DNA of 64,000 nt from Bufo bufo (Eukaryota > Chordata > Amphibia > Anura > Bufonidae): assembly GCF_905171765.1 (NCBI RefSeq), contig NC_053389.1, positions 212,790,624 to 212,854,623 on the forward strand. The letters run 5' to 3'. Each line of letters opens with the position of its first letter. Position 1 is the stretch's first letter. A program made the translations under genes and the position numbers. This document shows positions 31,961 through 42,238 of the stretch, one piece after another. Below the pieces are notes generated by a model, which was not told where the DNA came from, did not search any database, and saw only the letters and a program-made list of their open reading frames with translations.

Positions 31961-32749
31961 CTGCCACACGAAAAAACCGCTATAACAGTTGATATCCATA
32001 AGGGAAGAATAAAGCAATATTAGGCATCTTAAATCTTTGTGCTCTGGCCGTATATGGTCATCCGGCTGTGAGATATAACTGATTAGCAGCCGTGTGTACA
32101 GTGCGGAGCATGTAGTGTGTTAATTCCGGTCCGAGAGTGGAATGTGAAGTTATGATTCGCGTGGTGGAACGCATTTGCGTTCCAGGGTGACTTCCTGTTT
32201 TGTGGAGTGCAACTATCCACGTCACTTCCTACTCCTAACGTCACGTCCGGTCTGTGGAACGCATTTGCGTTCCATATCGGCGTCATCATTGGCATGTTGG
32301 TGCTACACTATCTTTAAGGTATTCTTTGATATATTTTTAATACATAGTTCATAGGTGATGGATCAGATGGGGGAGTGTGCTTTCACTACCTAGAATTTGG
32401 GACTCCTTGACATCGCAGATATGAGAGGGGGTAATCTTTAGGGGGGAGGGACTTTTTGTAGGTGGACTCTTTATAAGGCTCTAAGTTTGATACAGACATG
32501 GGGACACCGGTCATCTCTAGCCTACATCTGGGCTCCTGCTCCTGGAGGGTCTCGATTGTGGGACACTACATAGAAAATCTCCACTGTGAGATATTGTTGT
32601 TGTATATCTAATGCTGAGTATGACTACATAGTTCATGTTGTATATGTGCCTTGTTGACCCTCTTGCTATACGTAGTCCGGCTGTAGGCCAGTTTTAAAGT
32701 ATATTCATTAAAAGGTATATTTTAATTTGGGAAGGTGTTCATGATTATA
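31961..32749. mobile_element. 789 bp retro-inserted fragment, probably PLE-derived
   Basis: Flanked by a 12 bp target duplication. It contains two copies of a hairpin, TGGAACGCA tt TGCGTTCCA, at 32165-32184 and 32255-32274, and cttcctgttttgtgg/cttcctactc words. Similar gcgttcca words lie in the PLE 3' region at about 3440-3475. No RT and no hammerhead were found. PLE origin is inferred from target duplication length and these words. Confidence 0.6.
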
Positions 32750-34390
32750 TTACAGTAATTAGTGATCATAAGAATTTAATGTTTTTGGAATCTGTTAAAC
32801 GTTTGAATCCCAGACAGGCTAGGTGGGCATTATTCGTTACACGTTTTAATTTTTGCATTACTTTTAGGCCAGGAAGTAAAAATGTTAAAGCTGATGCCCT
32901 ATCCTTGAGTTTTTGTGCCTTTCAGTCTCCTGATACTCCACCAGAACCTATTTTGCCGGCAGGTATCATTGTGGCTTTGGTCTCCTCTGATTTGACGACT
33001 GAGATCACTGCGGGACAGCACTTGTCTCCAGTACAATCCCCTGAAGATAATTTGTTTGTCCCTGGTCATTTGCGTCTCCGGCTGCTAGGTGAGTGCCACA
33101 ATTCTGTTTTCAATGGGCATCCAGATATTAATGCCACCAAGGAACTAGTGTCCAGGTTTTACTGGTGGCCCTCTTTGTCTAGATATATCCAGTCATGTGT
33201 ATCCTCCTGTGAAGTTTGTACCAGGTCCAAGACTCCTAGGTCCCTTCCGATGGTTGAGTTACGACCACTGCCCATCCCTAGTAGACCGTGGTCTCATATT
33301 TCCATGGATTTTGTCACTGACCTACTGGTTTCTAAAGGGTAAATTAGTTGTGTGGGTAATCGTTGACAGATTTAGCAAAATGGTTAATTTCGTTCCTCTG
33401 GCAAAATTATCTAATGCTAAGACTCTAGCTTCCCTGTTTGTGGATCATGTAATACATTTACATGGAATTCCGAAGAATGTAGTTTCGGACAGAGGCGTTC
33501 AATTCCTCTCAAAGATTTGGAGGGCCTTTTGTCATTAATTTAATATCTCTCTGTCGTTTTCTTCGGCCTTTCACCCGGAAACCAACGGTCAAACTGAACG
33601 TCTTAATCAGTCTCTTGAACAGTATTTGAGGTGTTACGTCTCCGACAACCAACATCTTTGGATGAAACATTTGTCCTGATTATTAATGGCTGAATTTGAC
33701 ATTAATAATCAGGTGAAATCATCTACTGGTATGTCTCCTTTCTTTTTTAATCTTGGGTTTCATCTGCATTTTAACTAATTTTCGCCGTCTTCCTCTCAGA
33801 TTCTGGAAGTCGATCTAGTGGGTAAGGAACTGTGCACAGTCTGGGCCCAGGTTGAGTCGAACCTGAAAAAAGCCCAGGAGGTTCAAAACATTAATGCTGA
33901 CAAGAGGAGCTCTCAAGGGGGTAGATTTCGGGTTGGAAGATAAGGTGTGGTTATCTACCAGGAATTTATCTCTGAAAGTACTTTTGGATAAATTTGCACC
34001 TCGATTTATCGATCCTTATGAAATCATTGATATCATTAATCTAGTGTATTTTAAGTTGCGGTACCTGACTCATTTCATATCCATAATGTTTTTCACAAAG
34101 CTTTACTCAAGAAGTATGTGTCTCCTGTATCTCCTGCACAGGAACCTCCGCTTCCAGTGGAGGTTGCTGGTCAACTAGAATTCAAAGTTTCTAGTACAGT
34201 ATTATTGATGTGAGAAAGGTTTGTAATTCTTTGCAATATTTAGGATGGGTTTTGGTCCTGACGAAAGATCTCGGGTACCAGTGAGTAAAATGCATGCTAC
34301 AAGGTTGGTGAGGAGATTCCATTTAGCTCACCTGGAAAAACCGTCTCCAGTGAATATGGGTCCAGTGGCCCCTCATGGAAGGGCGGGTAC

Positions 34391-35007
34391 TGTAAAGGTG
34401 AGCCGGCGACGCGCTTACCCTATGCAGTGCCGCCGGCATCCCGCTAGTGAAGAGGAGCGAGGACCTGGCCAGTGTCCTCATCTCCATAGCCAGATGCTTC
34501 CTCGGCGTGGCCGGCGTCCTACATCTCCTAGGCAACGAGCACGTGGGGAACTGAGCACTGATATTGATGAGTCTGCGCTCAGCTGTTCTGAGTTGCGGAG
34601 AATGAGTCATGTGACGCTGGCCATGTCACATGATCCATCAGGAGGACCTATTTAAACAGGTATCCTGCTGGCCACAGGTCTTGCTACCCTCACCAACAGT
34701 TTCCTATTGTGCATTTCTGTGTTCTTGGACCTCGGCTCTGTTTTTGACCTCGACCTTCTGACCTCCCTGGATTTGGCGTGACCTCTTGGCTTCTGACTCC
34801 GGATTGTGTTTTGATCTCCTGGCTTTGACTTTGGCTTACCTGACTCTGTTACAGTATTCCTCTTATCTTCTTAGGTCCCTGCACATATCTAAGCAAGGGA
34901 CTGCCACCAAGTTGTACGCTGTCGGTTAGGACGGGCCATGCAAGTAGGCAGGGACAGAGGTGGGGTGAAGTTTAGGGCAGCACTTATCCCTCCCCTCTGT
35001 CGTGACA
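34391..35007 (+). repeat. 3' LTR of the decayed Gypsy
   Basis: Starts tgtaaaggtgagcc after gggcgggtac and ends ctgtcgtgaca. The border with the purine-rich gaagggcgggtac matches the arrangement at 13866. About 617 bp. Confidence 0.78.
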
Positions 35008-35029
35008 CTATGGCAACATTTTTGCTACT

Positions 35030-35602
35030 GCCTATTACTTTGGAAAGCCCATGCAACTGTCTGTTGGTCATAGTGTAAAATAATTGTATCAGTCATGTAA
35101 CAGATTAACTGTGAATGTTGCAGCAATTGAACAAGATGCACGTGCTGATTACACTCAACCTGCAATCTCGCTGCTGTCTCTTTGTGCTCTCCCTACAGTC
35201 TCAAAAAACTCTCAGTATGATCTCTCTGCACTAACCCTGCACTCTCCCTATCCAATTTTCTTTTTTAAACAGTTTTTAGCAACACTGTCCCTAGCGAATG
35301 AGCGTTTGTCACGTCTCTCCCTATGCTCAGCTCACAGTGAAATGTCGGAGACCACGCAGGATGAGGGCTTTATATGGCTATGACATCACAGGTTATGGCT
35401 ATCTGAGGATTGGCTGGCTGCACTGCATTATGGGTGATTACACATTCCCAGGCTTCTTACTTTCACTTTGTTACACGCACAGAAAAAAAAAAATTGTTAC
35501 TATTAGGTGCAAGGAAATTTGGATTTGTGGCGAATCAAATTTTTCGTAAACTTTGGATCGAATTCCACTTTGGATGCTGCGATTTGCTCAATACTAGCTG
35601 TA
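35030..35602. mobile_element. Non-autonomous hAT-like element
   Basis: The right end (gaaatttggatttgtggcgaatcaaatttttcg ... gaattccactttggatgctgcgatttgctcaatactagc) is of the frog hAT-MITE type. The interior shows no transposase and the three overlapping frames have no domain. Confidence 0.5.
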
Positions 35603-36250
35603 AGCCATATTCATCAACATTTAAAGAAAGGCTTGCAATAGATCACTTTGTGTGTATCGAATATATAAAATATATGAGTTTCACTTTTTGAATTGAATTA
35701 CAGAAATACATTTATTGAGATGCATCTGTATACAGATACCACAATGATTGAACTAAGAGCTGGCACACTGCTTTGCTGCGGTACCATGCCACAGTACTCT
35801 ATGGCATGAGTATTTTAATGAGTAATATAATAGAACAGCTAAGATTGTGGTAAATAACAATTATTAGCCTCTTATTCTTACTGTATAGTCTTATTTTTCT
35901 GTTAAACATTACAGCTTATAAACAGCTCTATGAGTATTACACTTTTGCATATGTAGCAGTTATTTATGTATATCTTTAATAGAGGGTAAAATTGACAACA
36001 TCACTATTTTAGTATCACAAATTTGCAAGTGAGGATGGAAAAACAAGACCTTTTGGCATCACTGTTTACATGTTTATGCTAGATCAATTTACTGCTCATT
36101 AAATGCAAATCAGTTATAGTAACAAGCAAGGTATTTTTATCCCTTCCATAACGGTTATAATAAAACAATGTAAAGGGAATTGATAATGAACACTTCCTAC
36201 AATATAAAAGTGATTTTTAAAATGTTACTATATGAAAAGATTATATATAT
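35603..36250. other. AT-rich unassigned sequence
   Basis: No gene, repeat or inverted ends seen; ends in a short (ta) run just before the Tc1 copy at 36252. Confidence 0.45.
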
Positions 36251-36251
36251 A

Positions 36252-37300
36252 CACTCACCTAAAGAATTATTAGGAACACCATACTAATACAGTGTTGGAC
36301 CCCCTTTTGCCTTCAGAACTGCCTTAATTCTACGTGGCATTGATTCAACAAGGTGCTGATAGCATTCTTTAGAAATGTTGGCCCATATTGATAGGATAGC
36401 ATCTTGCAGTTGATGGAGATTTGAGGGATGCACATCCAGGGCACGAAGCTCCCGTTCCACCACATCCCAAAGATGCTCTATTGGGTTGAGATCTGGTGAC
36501 TGTGGGGGCCATTTTAGTACAGTGAACTCATTGTCATGTTCAAGAAACCAATTTGAAATGATTCGAGCTTTGTGACATGGTGCATTATACTGCTGGAAGT
36601 AGCCATCAGAGGATGGATACATGTTCTCATTCTGTTTACGCCAAATTCAGACTCTACCATTTGAATGTCTCAACAGAAATCGAGACTCATCAGACCAGGC
36701 AACATTTTTCCAGTCTTCAACAGTCCAATTTTGGTGAGCTTGTGCAAATTGTAGCCTCTTTTTCCTATTTGTGGTGGAGATGAGTGGTACCCGGTGGGGT
36801 CTTCTGCTGTTGTAGCCTATCCGCCTCAAGGTTGTGCGTGTTGTGGCTTCACAAATGCTTTGCTGCATACCTTGGTTGTAACGAGTGGTTATTTCAGTCA
36901 ACGTTGCTCTTCTATCAGCTTGAATCAGTCGGCCCATTCTCCTCTGACCTCTAGCATCCACAAGGCATTTTTGCCCACAGGACTGCCGCATACTGGATGT
37001 TTTTCCCTTTTCGCACCATTCTTTGTAAACCCTAGAAATGGTTGTACGTGAAAATCCCAGTAACTGGGCAGATTGTGAAATACTCAGACCGGCCGTCTGG
37101 CACCAACAACCATGCCACGCTCAAAATTGCTTAAATCACCTCTCTTTCCCATTCTGACATTCAGTTTGGAGTTCAGGAGATTGTCTTTACCAGGACCACA
37201 CCCCTAAATGCATTGAAGCAACTGCCATGTGATTGGTTGACTAGATAATTGCATTAATGAGAAATAGAACATGTGTTCCTAATAATTCTTTAGGTGAGTG
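36252..37300 (-). mobile_element. Tc1/mariner DD36E-type element, copy 1
   Basis: The ends are cactcacctaaagaattatt and its reverse complement, each flanked by ta. 1,049 bp. Two further copies with the same ends lie at 53131-54171 and 58084-59135. Spacing between the second and third catalytic residues is 36, as in the DD36E (Incomer) group. Confidence 0.93.
36284..37153 (-). pseudogene. DD36E-type transposase, copy 1
   Basis: Helix-turn-helix N-terminus, then WSDESRF with the first aspartate, an in-frame TGA directly after SNGRV (CGA to TGA type), then FQQYNAPCHK, where the second catalytic aspartate is tyrosine, and [19 protein letters not shown] with the glutamate. Only about 38 residues lie between the first and second acid positions instead of roughly 90, so an internal segment is missing. 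All three copies share this deletion. Confidence 0.9.
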
Positions 37301-37918
37301 TATACACAGTGGGATGCGAAAGTTTGGGCAACCTTGTTAATCGTCATGATTTTCCTGTATAAATCGTTGGTTGTTACGATAAAAAATGTCAGTTAAATAT
37401 ATCATATAGGAGACACGCACAGTGATATTTGAGAAGTGAAATGAAGTTTATTGGATTTACAGAAAGTGTGCTATAATTGTTTAAACAAAATTAGTCAGGT
37501 GCATAAATTTGGGCACTGTTGTCATTTTATTGATTCCAAAACCATTAGAACTAATTATTAGAACTCAAATTGGCTTGGTAAGCTCAGTGACCCTTGACCT
37601 ACATACACAGGTGAATCCAATTATGAGAGAGTATTTAAGGGGGTCAATTGTAAGTTTCCCTCCTCTTTTAATTTTCTCTGAAGAGTAGCAACATGGGGGT
37701 CTCAAAACAACTTTTAAATGACCTGAAGACAAAGATTGTTCACCATCATGGTTTAGGGGAAGGATACAGAAAGCTGTCTCAGAGATTTCAGCTATCTGCT
37801 TCCACAGTTAGGAACATGTTGAGGAAATGGAAGACCACAGGCTCAGTTCAAGTTAAGGCTCAAAGTGGCACACCAAGAAAAATCTCGGATAGACAGAAGC
37901 AACGAATGGTGAGAACAG

Positions 37919-38054
37919 AAAATGCAAATGTGATCGCACACTACATCCAGCACTCTGCCCTCCATGCTGGATGAGACATTGGTGTACATTTTGGCCAAAG
38001 CGTAATTAAGCCACTCACCGCGTCAAGGTCGTCTCACTTGAGTGGTCCCTAACT
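37919..38054 (+). repeat. Terminal direct repeat, left
   Basis: Begins aaaatgcaaatgtgatcgcac and ends gtggtccctaact; repeated at 38445-38580. Confidence 0.92.
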
Positions 38055-38444
38055 CTTGTTCCTACCTGTTTATGGGTCATGACAGCCACATAAAGTCCAG
38101 GGAATGCAGGTCAGCATGCAAGCCAAGTACACTCTGCTTTTAACCCTGTCCGGTGCCATTACAGCTTTCATCGGATCCAGGGATGCAAGTAGCAACATGC
38201 ATGCTGAGCCCACCATATACTTCTCCTGGAGCCAAATGGCCAATGGTAGGCTCTATATAAGCAGACTCAGTTTTATACTGACTTTAAAACCAGCCTCCAG
38301 GACAGATTGACTGGTCAGGTGTGCTTGACTCAAAGGAGATCGCCACGCCTCCAATATATGCTACAAAGAAAAAATGTGGGGGGTTGAGCCCGCACAACCT
38401 GCCTGTAGGTGCAGATCACTATGGCGAAATACATATACAAACGG

Positions 38445-38580
38445 AAAATGCAAATGTGATCGCACACTACATCCAGCACTCTGCCCTCCATGCTGGATGA
38501 GACATTGGTGTACATTTTGGCCAAAGCGTAATTAAGCCACTCACCGCGTCAAGGTCGTCTCACTTGAGTGGTCCCTAACT
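38445..38580 (+). repeat. Terminal direct repeat, right
   Basis: Same 136 bp as 37919-38054, ending flush with the right target duplication. Confidence 0.92.
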
Positions 38581-39596
38581 GGTGAGAACAGTCAGAGTCA
38601 ACCCACAGACCAGCACCAAAGACCTACAACATCATCTTGCTGCAGATAGAGTCACTGTGCATCGTTCAACCATTCGGCGCACTTTACACAAGGGGATGCT
38701 GTATGCGAGAGTGATGCAGAGGAAGCCTTTTCTCCGCCCACAGCACAAAAAGAGCCGCTTGAGGTGGGCTAAAGCACATTTGGACAAGTCAGCTTCATTT
38801 TGGAATAAGGTGCTGTGGACTGATGAAACTAAAATTTTGTTATTTGGCCATAACAAGGGGCGTTATACATGGAGGAAAAAGAACACAGCATTCCAAGAAA
38901 AACACCTGCTACCTACAGTAAAATATGGTAGTGGTTCCATCATGCTGTGGGGCTGTGTGGCCAGTGCAGGGACTGGGAATCAAGTCAAAGTTGAGGGACG
39001 CATGGATTCCACTCAGTATCAGCAGATTCTGGAGACCAATGTCCAGGAATCAGTGACAAAGCTGAAGCTGCTCAAGGGCTGGATCTTTCAACAAGACAAC
39101 GACCCTAAACACTGCTCAAAATCCACTAAGGCAACGTTCTGGAATGGCCATCTCAGTCCCCAGATCTGAATATAATTGAAAATCTGTGGTGTGACTTAAA
39201 GAGAGCTGACCATGCTCAGAAGCCATCAAACCTGAATGAACTAAAGATGTAGATTTTGTAAAGAGAAATGGTCCAAAATACCTTCAACCAGAATCCAGAC
39301 TCTCATTGGAACCTACAGGAAGCGTTTAGAAGGCTGTAATTTCTGCAAAAGGAGGATCTACTAAATATTGATTTCATTTCTTTTTTGTGGTGCCCAAATT
39401 TAGGCACCTGCCTAATTTTGTTCAAACAATTATAGCACACTTTCTGTAAATCCAATAAACTTCATTTCACTTCTCAAATATCACTGTGTGTGTCTCCTAT
39501 ATGAAATATTTAACTGACATTTTTTATCGTAACAACCAACGATTTATACAGGAAAATCATGACGATTAACAAGGTTGCCCAAACTTTTGCATCCCA

Positions 39597-39600
<4 letters not shown>

Positions 39601-39633
<33 letters not shown>
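39601..39633. repeat. (TA)n microsatellite between two Tc1 elements
   Basis: About 15 ta units between the right end of the 37305-39601 element and the left end of the next. It may have grown from the ta target duplications. Confidence 0.9.
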
Positions 39634-39636
<3 letters not shown>

Positions 39637-40685
39637 TGTCCGTCCCAAAAAAAAAGTCGCCACCAAAAATATTTAGTTGGACCGCCTTTAGCTTTGATTA
39701 CGGCCCGCATTCGCTGTGGCAATGTTTCGATAAGCTGCAATGTCACAAGATTTATTTGCATCCAGTGTTGCATAAATTTTTCACCAAGATCTTGCATTGA
39801 TGATGGTAGAGTCTGACTGCTGCGCAAAGCCTTCTCCAGCACATCCCAAAGATTCTCAATGGGGTTAAGGTCTGGACTCTGTGGTGGCCAATCCATGTGT
39901 GAAAATGATGTCTCATGCTCCCTGAACCACTCTTTCATAATTTGAGCCCGATGAATCCTGGCATTGTCATCTTGGAATATGCCCGTGCCATCAGGGAAGA
40001 AAAAATACATTGATGGAATAACCTGGTCATTCAGTATGTTCAGGTAGTCAGCAGACCTCATTCTTGGAGCACATACTGTTGCTGAACCTAGACCTGACCA
40101 ACTGCAGCAACCCCAGATCATAGCACTGCCCCCACAGGCTTGTACAGTAGGCACTTGGCATGATGGGTCCATCATTTCATCTGCCTCTCTTATTACCCTG
40201 ATGCGCCCATCACTGTGGAACAATGTAAATCTTGACTCATCAGACCACATGACCTTCTTCCATTGCTCCAGAGTCCAATATTTATGCTCCCTAGCAAATT
40301 TAAGCCTTTTTTTCGGGTTTGCCTCACTGATTAGTGGTTTTCTTACAGCTACACAGCTGTTCAGTCCCAATCCCTTGAGTTCCCTTCACATTGTTCATGT
40401 GGAAATGCTCTTACTTTCACCATTAAACATAGCCCTGAGTTCTACTGTTGTTTTTCTTTGATTTTATCAAACGTTTAAGTGATCGCCGATCATGATCATT
40501 CAGGATTCTTTCCCCGCCACATTTCTTCCTCGAATACGATGGGTCCCCACTATCCTAGTTTTTAATAATGTGTTGGACAGTTCTTAACCCAATTTTAGTA
40601 GTTTCTGCAATCTCCTTAGATGTTTTCTCTGCTTGATGCATATCAATGATTTGACCCTTCTCAAACAGACTAACACCTTTTCAAA
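39634..40685 (-). mobile_element. Tc1/mariner-type element with CACTGTCCGTCCC ends
   Basis: The left terminal repeat starts cactgtccgtcccaaaaaaaaagtcgcc. The right end is not preserved: transposase N-terminal coding reaches about 40685 and then unrelated sequence begins. The transposase is on the minus strand. Confidence 0.85.
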
Positions 40686-41073
40686 TCAAATCAAATACCG
40701 GACTGGAGTTTAAGTGCCAGTCCGGGTTTTGGCAGCCTGGCTGTACTTAAATAGGCAGCTGGGCTCAGCAGAGATGTCTCTGTTTTTGGGATCTGAGGCT
40801 TTGTGCCGTGCTGGAGGGCCGCAGGCTGGGGAAACAGATCCCCTAAAACCTGCTGTGGACTACTGGAGGCAGAACCGCCAGAAAGGTTTTTTTTTTTTTT
40901 ATATGAACTTTCCATTGTGTGTGAATTAACACCAAGACTGCAAAGTTATGTGCTGTTTTGTGCAATTGCCTCAAGTGTGAATAAACACTGACGTTTTGAG
41001 TTAAGAACTTGTATTTTGCCTCTGTACTGCGCCCGCTTACCCTTTCTACCAGAGCAAAACCCCACAATATATA
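40686..41073 (+). other. Unassigned, LTR- or SINE-like, with poly(A) signal
   Basis: Contains tacttaaataggcag (TATA-like, about 40745), an (T)n run at 40888 and aataaacactg (AATAAA) at 40979. It could be a solo LTR or a transcribed repeat; no coding sequence and no clear borders. Confidence 0.35.
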
Positions 41074-41530
41074 CAGTTGCAAGAAAAAACAAAGAAAGAA
41101 ACAATTCTTAATCGTAGGTCTTCTGAGATCTCTTTTGTGCAAGGCATCATTCACATCAGGCAATGCTTCTTGTGAAAAGCAAACCCAGAGCTGGTGTGTG
41201 TTTTTTATAGTGCAGCTAGGGCAGCTGTAACCAACACCTCCAATCTCATCTCATTGATTGGACTCCAGTTGGCTGACACCTAACTCCAATTAGCTCTTGG
41301 AGATGTCATTAGTCTAGGGGTTCACATACTTTTTCCACCTGCACTCTGAATGTTTACATGGTGTGTTCAATAAAAACATGGTAACATTTAATTATTTTTG
41401 TGTTATTAGTTTAAGCAGACTGTGATCGTCTATTGTTGGGACTTAGGTGAAGATCAGATCACATTTTATGATAAATTTGTGCAGAAATCCATATCATTCC
41501 AAAGGGTTCACATACTTTTTCTTGCAACTG
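41074..41530. mobile_element. Tc1-derived MITE (CAGTTGCAAGAAAAA ends)
   Basis: The left end cagttgcaagaaaaa and the right end ttttcttgcaactg are inverted and each is flanked by ta (tata outside). The interior keeps non-coding Tc1-type sequence, including aggggttcacatactttttcc repeated at 41318 and 41507. No transposase. Confidence 0.88.
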
Positions 41531-41984
41531 TATATGGGATTCTACCAATATCTGTTGTCACTGAATTGGCTTGTGGTTCTATCTTATGGACATTGTTTTC
41601 GCTATTTGCACCACAGAATATACCAATAAGGGGTTGTTATTTGAACAGACTTGGATTGTATATCAGTTATCCAGCCATCTTTGTACCTCTTTGGTTGTAA
41701 CATGTTGTTAATTTGCCTTTATATGCCTGCTTATCATCATTCCATGTCCTGATACATCAATATCGGCATTATCTTACATGCACATTGGGGTATTGACCAC
41801 CTGACTGTTAACCGGGAGTCATATCTATGTATCCCCTGAAGTGCATATGGGATTCTACCACTTAGTTTATCAAGATTTGGGAACCAAATAGACAATACTT
41901 TAATTCTCTATTGTTGTCTTTGATTGGCTGCATCTTAGTCCATTCATATTTCTCTTATGTTTGTTCTGACAACACTCTCATAGT

Positions 41985-42031
41985 AATCCCCTGATGAGCC
42001 TATCATCAATTAGGCGAAACGCGTTGGGATT
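41985..42031 (+). ncRNA. Hammerhead ribozyme (best-formed copy)
   Basis: Stem I AATCCC (41985-41990) with GGGATT (42026-42031), six perfect pairs. Core CTGATGA 41991-41997. Stem II GCCTA (41998-42002) with TAGGC (42011-42015), loop tcatcaat. GAAAC 42016-42020, GC, cleavage triplet GTT 42023-42025. Stem III is minimal (AC/GT, GC loop), with ACGCGT self-complementary. All core positions are conserved and there is no extra A. Confidence 0.9.
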
Positions 42032-42222
42032 GTTCTCAGACCTCACGTGTGCTCACATGTTTGGTACTGTGTCTTTGTCTATATCACTTGGGATACATGC
42101 ACTATTTTGTTGTTTTTTGTACGTTATTGTCTAGGAATAGGTTGCCTGCCATTGATCTATTGGCAGTACCCATCCCCCTGTTAGGGTCTCCTAGGGTTTA
42201 TAGGAGGCACGAGACACGGGAT

Positions 42223-42238
42223 CGCCCCTATTGGGGCG
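42223..42238 (+). other. GC hairpin downstream of hammerhead
   Basis: CGCCCC tatt GGGGCG, same stem as at 4136-4151 and 63821-63836. Confidence 0.8.

Larger units (their letters stand above)
30200..34330 (+). pseudogene. Gypsy gag-pol remnant
   Basis: Landmarks: CFYCGG zinc-knuckle start at about 30229; FVDSGSAANFID (protease) at about 30410; [20 protein letters not shown] (RT) at about 30980; YLDDILIF with the catalytic pair at about 31325; [15 protein letters not shown] (RNase H) at about 31750; SDHKN at about 32760; integrase zinc region 33060-33240 and SMDFVTDL 33302, VSDRGVQF 33482, NGQTER 33585; chromodomain-like sequence 34240-34330. Many stops and frameshifts, for example within RT near 31210 and 31350 and after the integrase core near 33538. 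Non-functional. Confidence 0.9.
30150..35007 (+). mobile_element. Decayed Ty3/Gypsy chromovirus, 5'-truncated
   Basis: Remnants of gag zinc knuckle, protease, RT, RNase H, integrase and chromodomain in order on the plus strand, then one 3' LTR (34391-35007). No 5' LTR is found. It is related to the 13221-18562 element but much older, and it carries a 789 bp insertion (31961-32749). Confidence 0.9.
37919..38580 (+). mobile_element. 662 bp element with 136 bp terminal direct repeats
   Basis: Inserted in the Tc1 transposase with an 11 bp target duplication (ggtgagaacag at 37908-37918 and 38581-38591). The terminal 136 bp are repeated in direct orientation (37919-38054 and 38445-38580) and look identical. 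The 390 bp middle has a TATA-like ctatataag at about 38250 and no coding sequence. The repeat contains gctggatgagacattgg ... ggccaaagcgtaa, which resembles a degraded hammerhead (CTGATGAG ... GAAACGCGT). It could be a miniature PLE/retrozyme dimer or a TRIM-type LTR unit. The 11 bp duplication is too long for an integrase LTR element. Confidence 0.8.
37693..39330 (+). pseudogene. Tc1 transposase (DD34E type), split by an insertion
   Basis: 37693-37914 encodes the paired-like DNA-binding region (GVSKQLLNDLKTKIVHHHG... STVRNMLRKWK). After the insertion, 38582-39169 gives VNPQTSTKDLQHHLA, VLWTDETKI with the first aspartate, GSGSIMLWGC and FQQDNDPKH with the second. A frameshift at about 39140 puts the third-acid motif (PQI...IIENLW) in another frame. 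The start at 37693 has an ATG shortly after agagtagcaac. Confidence 0.9.
37305..39601 (+). mobile_element. Tc1 element with 214 bp inverted ends, interrupted
   Basis: Inverted repeats of about 210 bp (37305-37516 and 39390-39601), starting cacagtgggatgcgaaagtttgg and flanked by ta. Without the 662 bp insertion it is about 1.63 kb, the usual Tc1 length. Long inverted ends of this kind are the IR/DR type. Confidence 0.93.
39510..40685 (-). pseudogene. Tc1/mariner-type transposase with DD36-type spacing
   Basis: The frame 40370-39510 has [34 protein letters not shown] and [18 protein letters not shown]. All three catalytic acids are present and 36 residues separate the second aspartate from the glutamate. 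40685-40380 encodes the N-terminal helix-turn-helix (SLFEKGQIIDMHQ) but with a stop after HIIKN and a frameshift. The C-terminus lacks a stop and runs through the terminal repeat and the TA microsatellite (IYIYIYIY) into the neighbouring Tc1. Confidence 0.88.

Noticed and set aside
37955..38010. Bona fide hammerhead in the 662 bp element
   Set aside because: The core has an inserted G (CTGGATGA) and CAAAG in place of GAAAC, and no good stem II was found; it is kept only as a hypothesis.
38104..38310. 68-codon frame in the 662 bp element
   Set aside because: No recognisable domain and no codon signal; the element looks non-coding.
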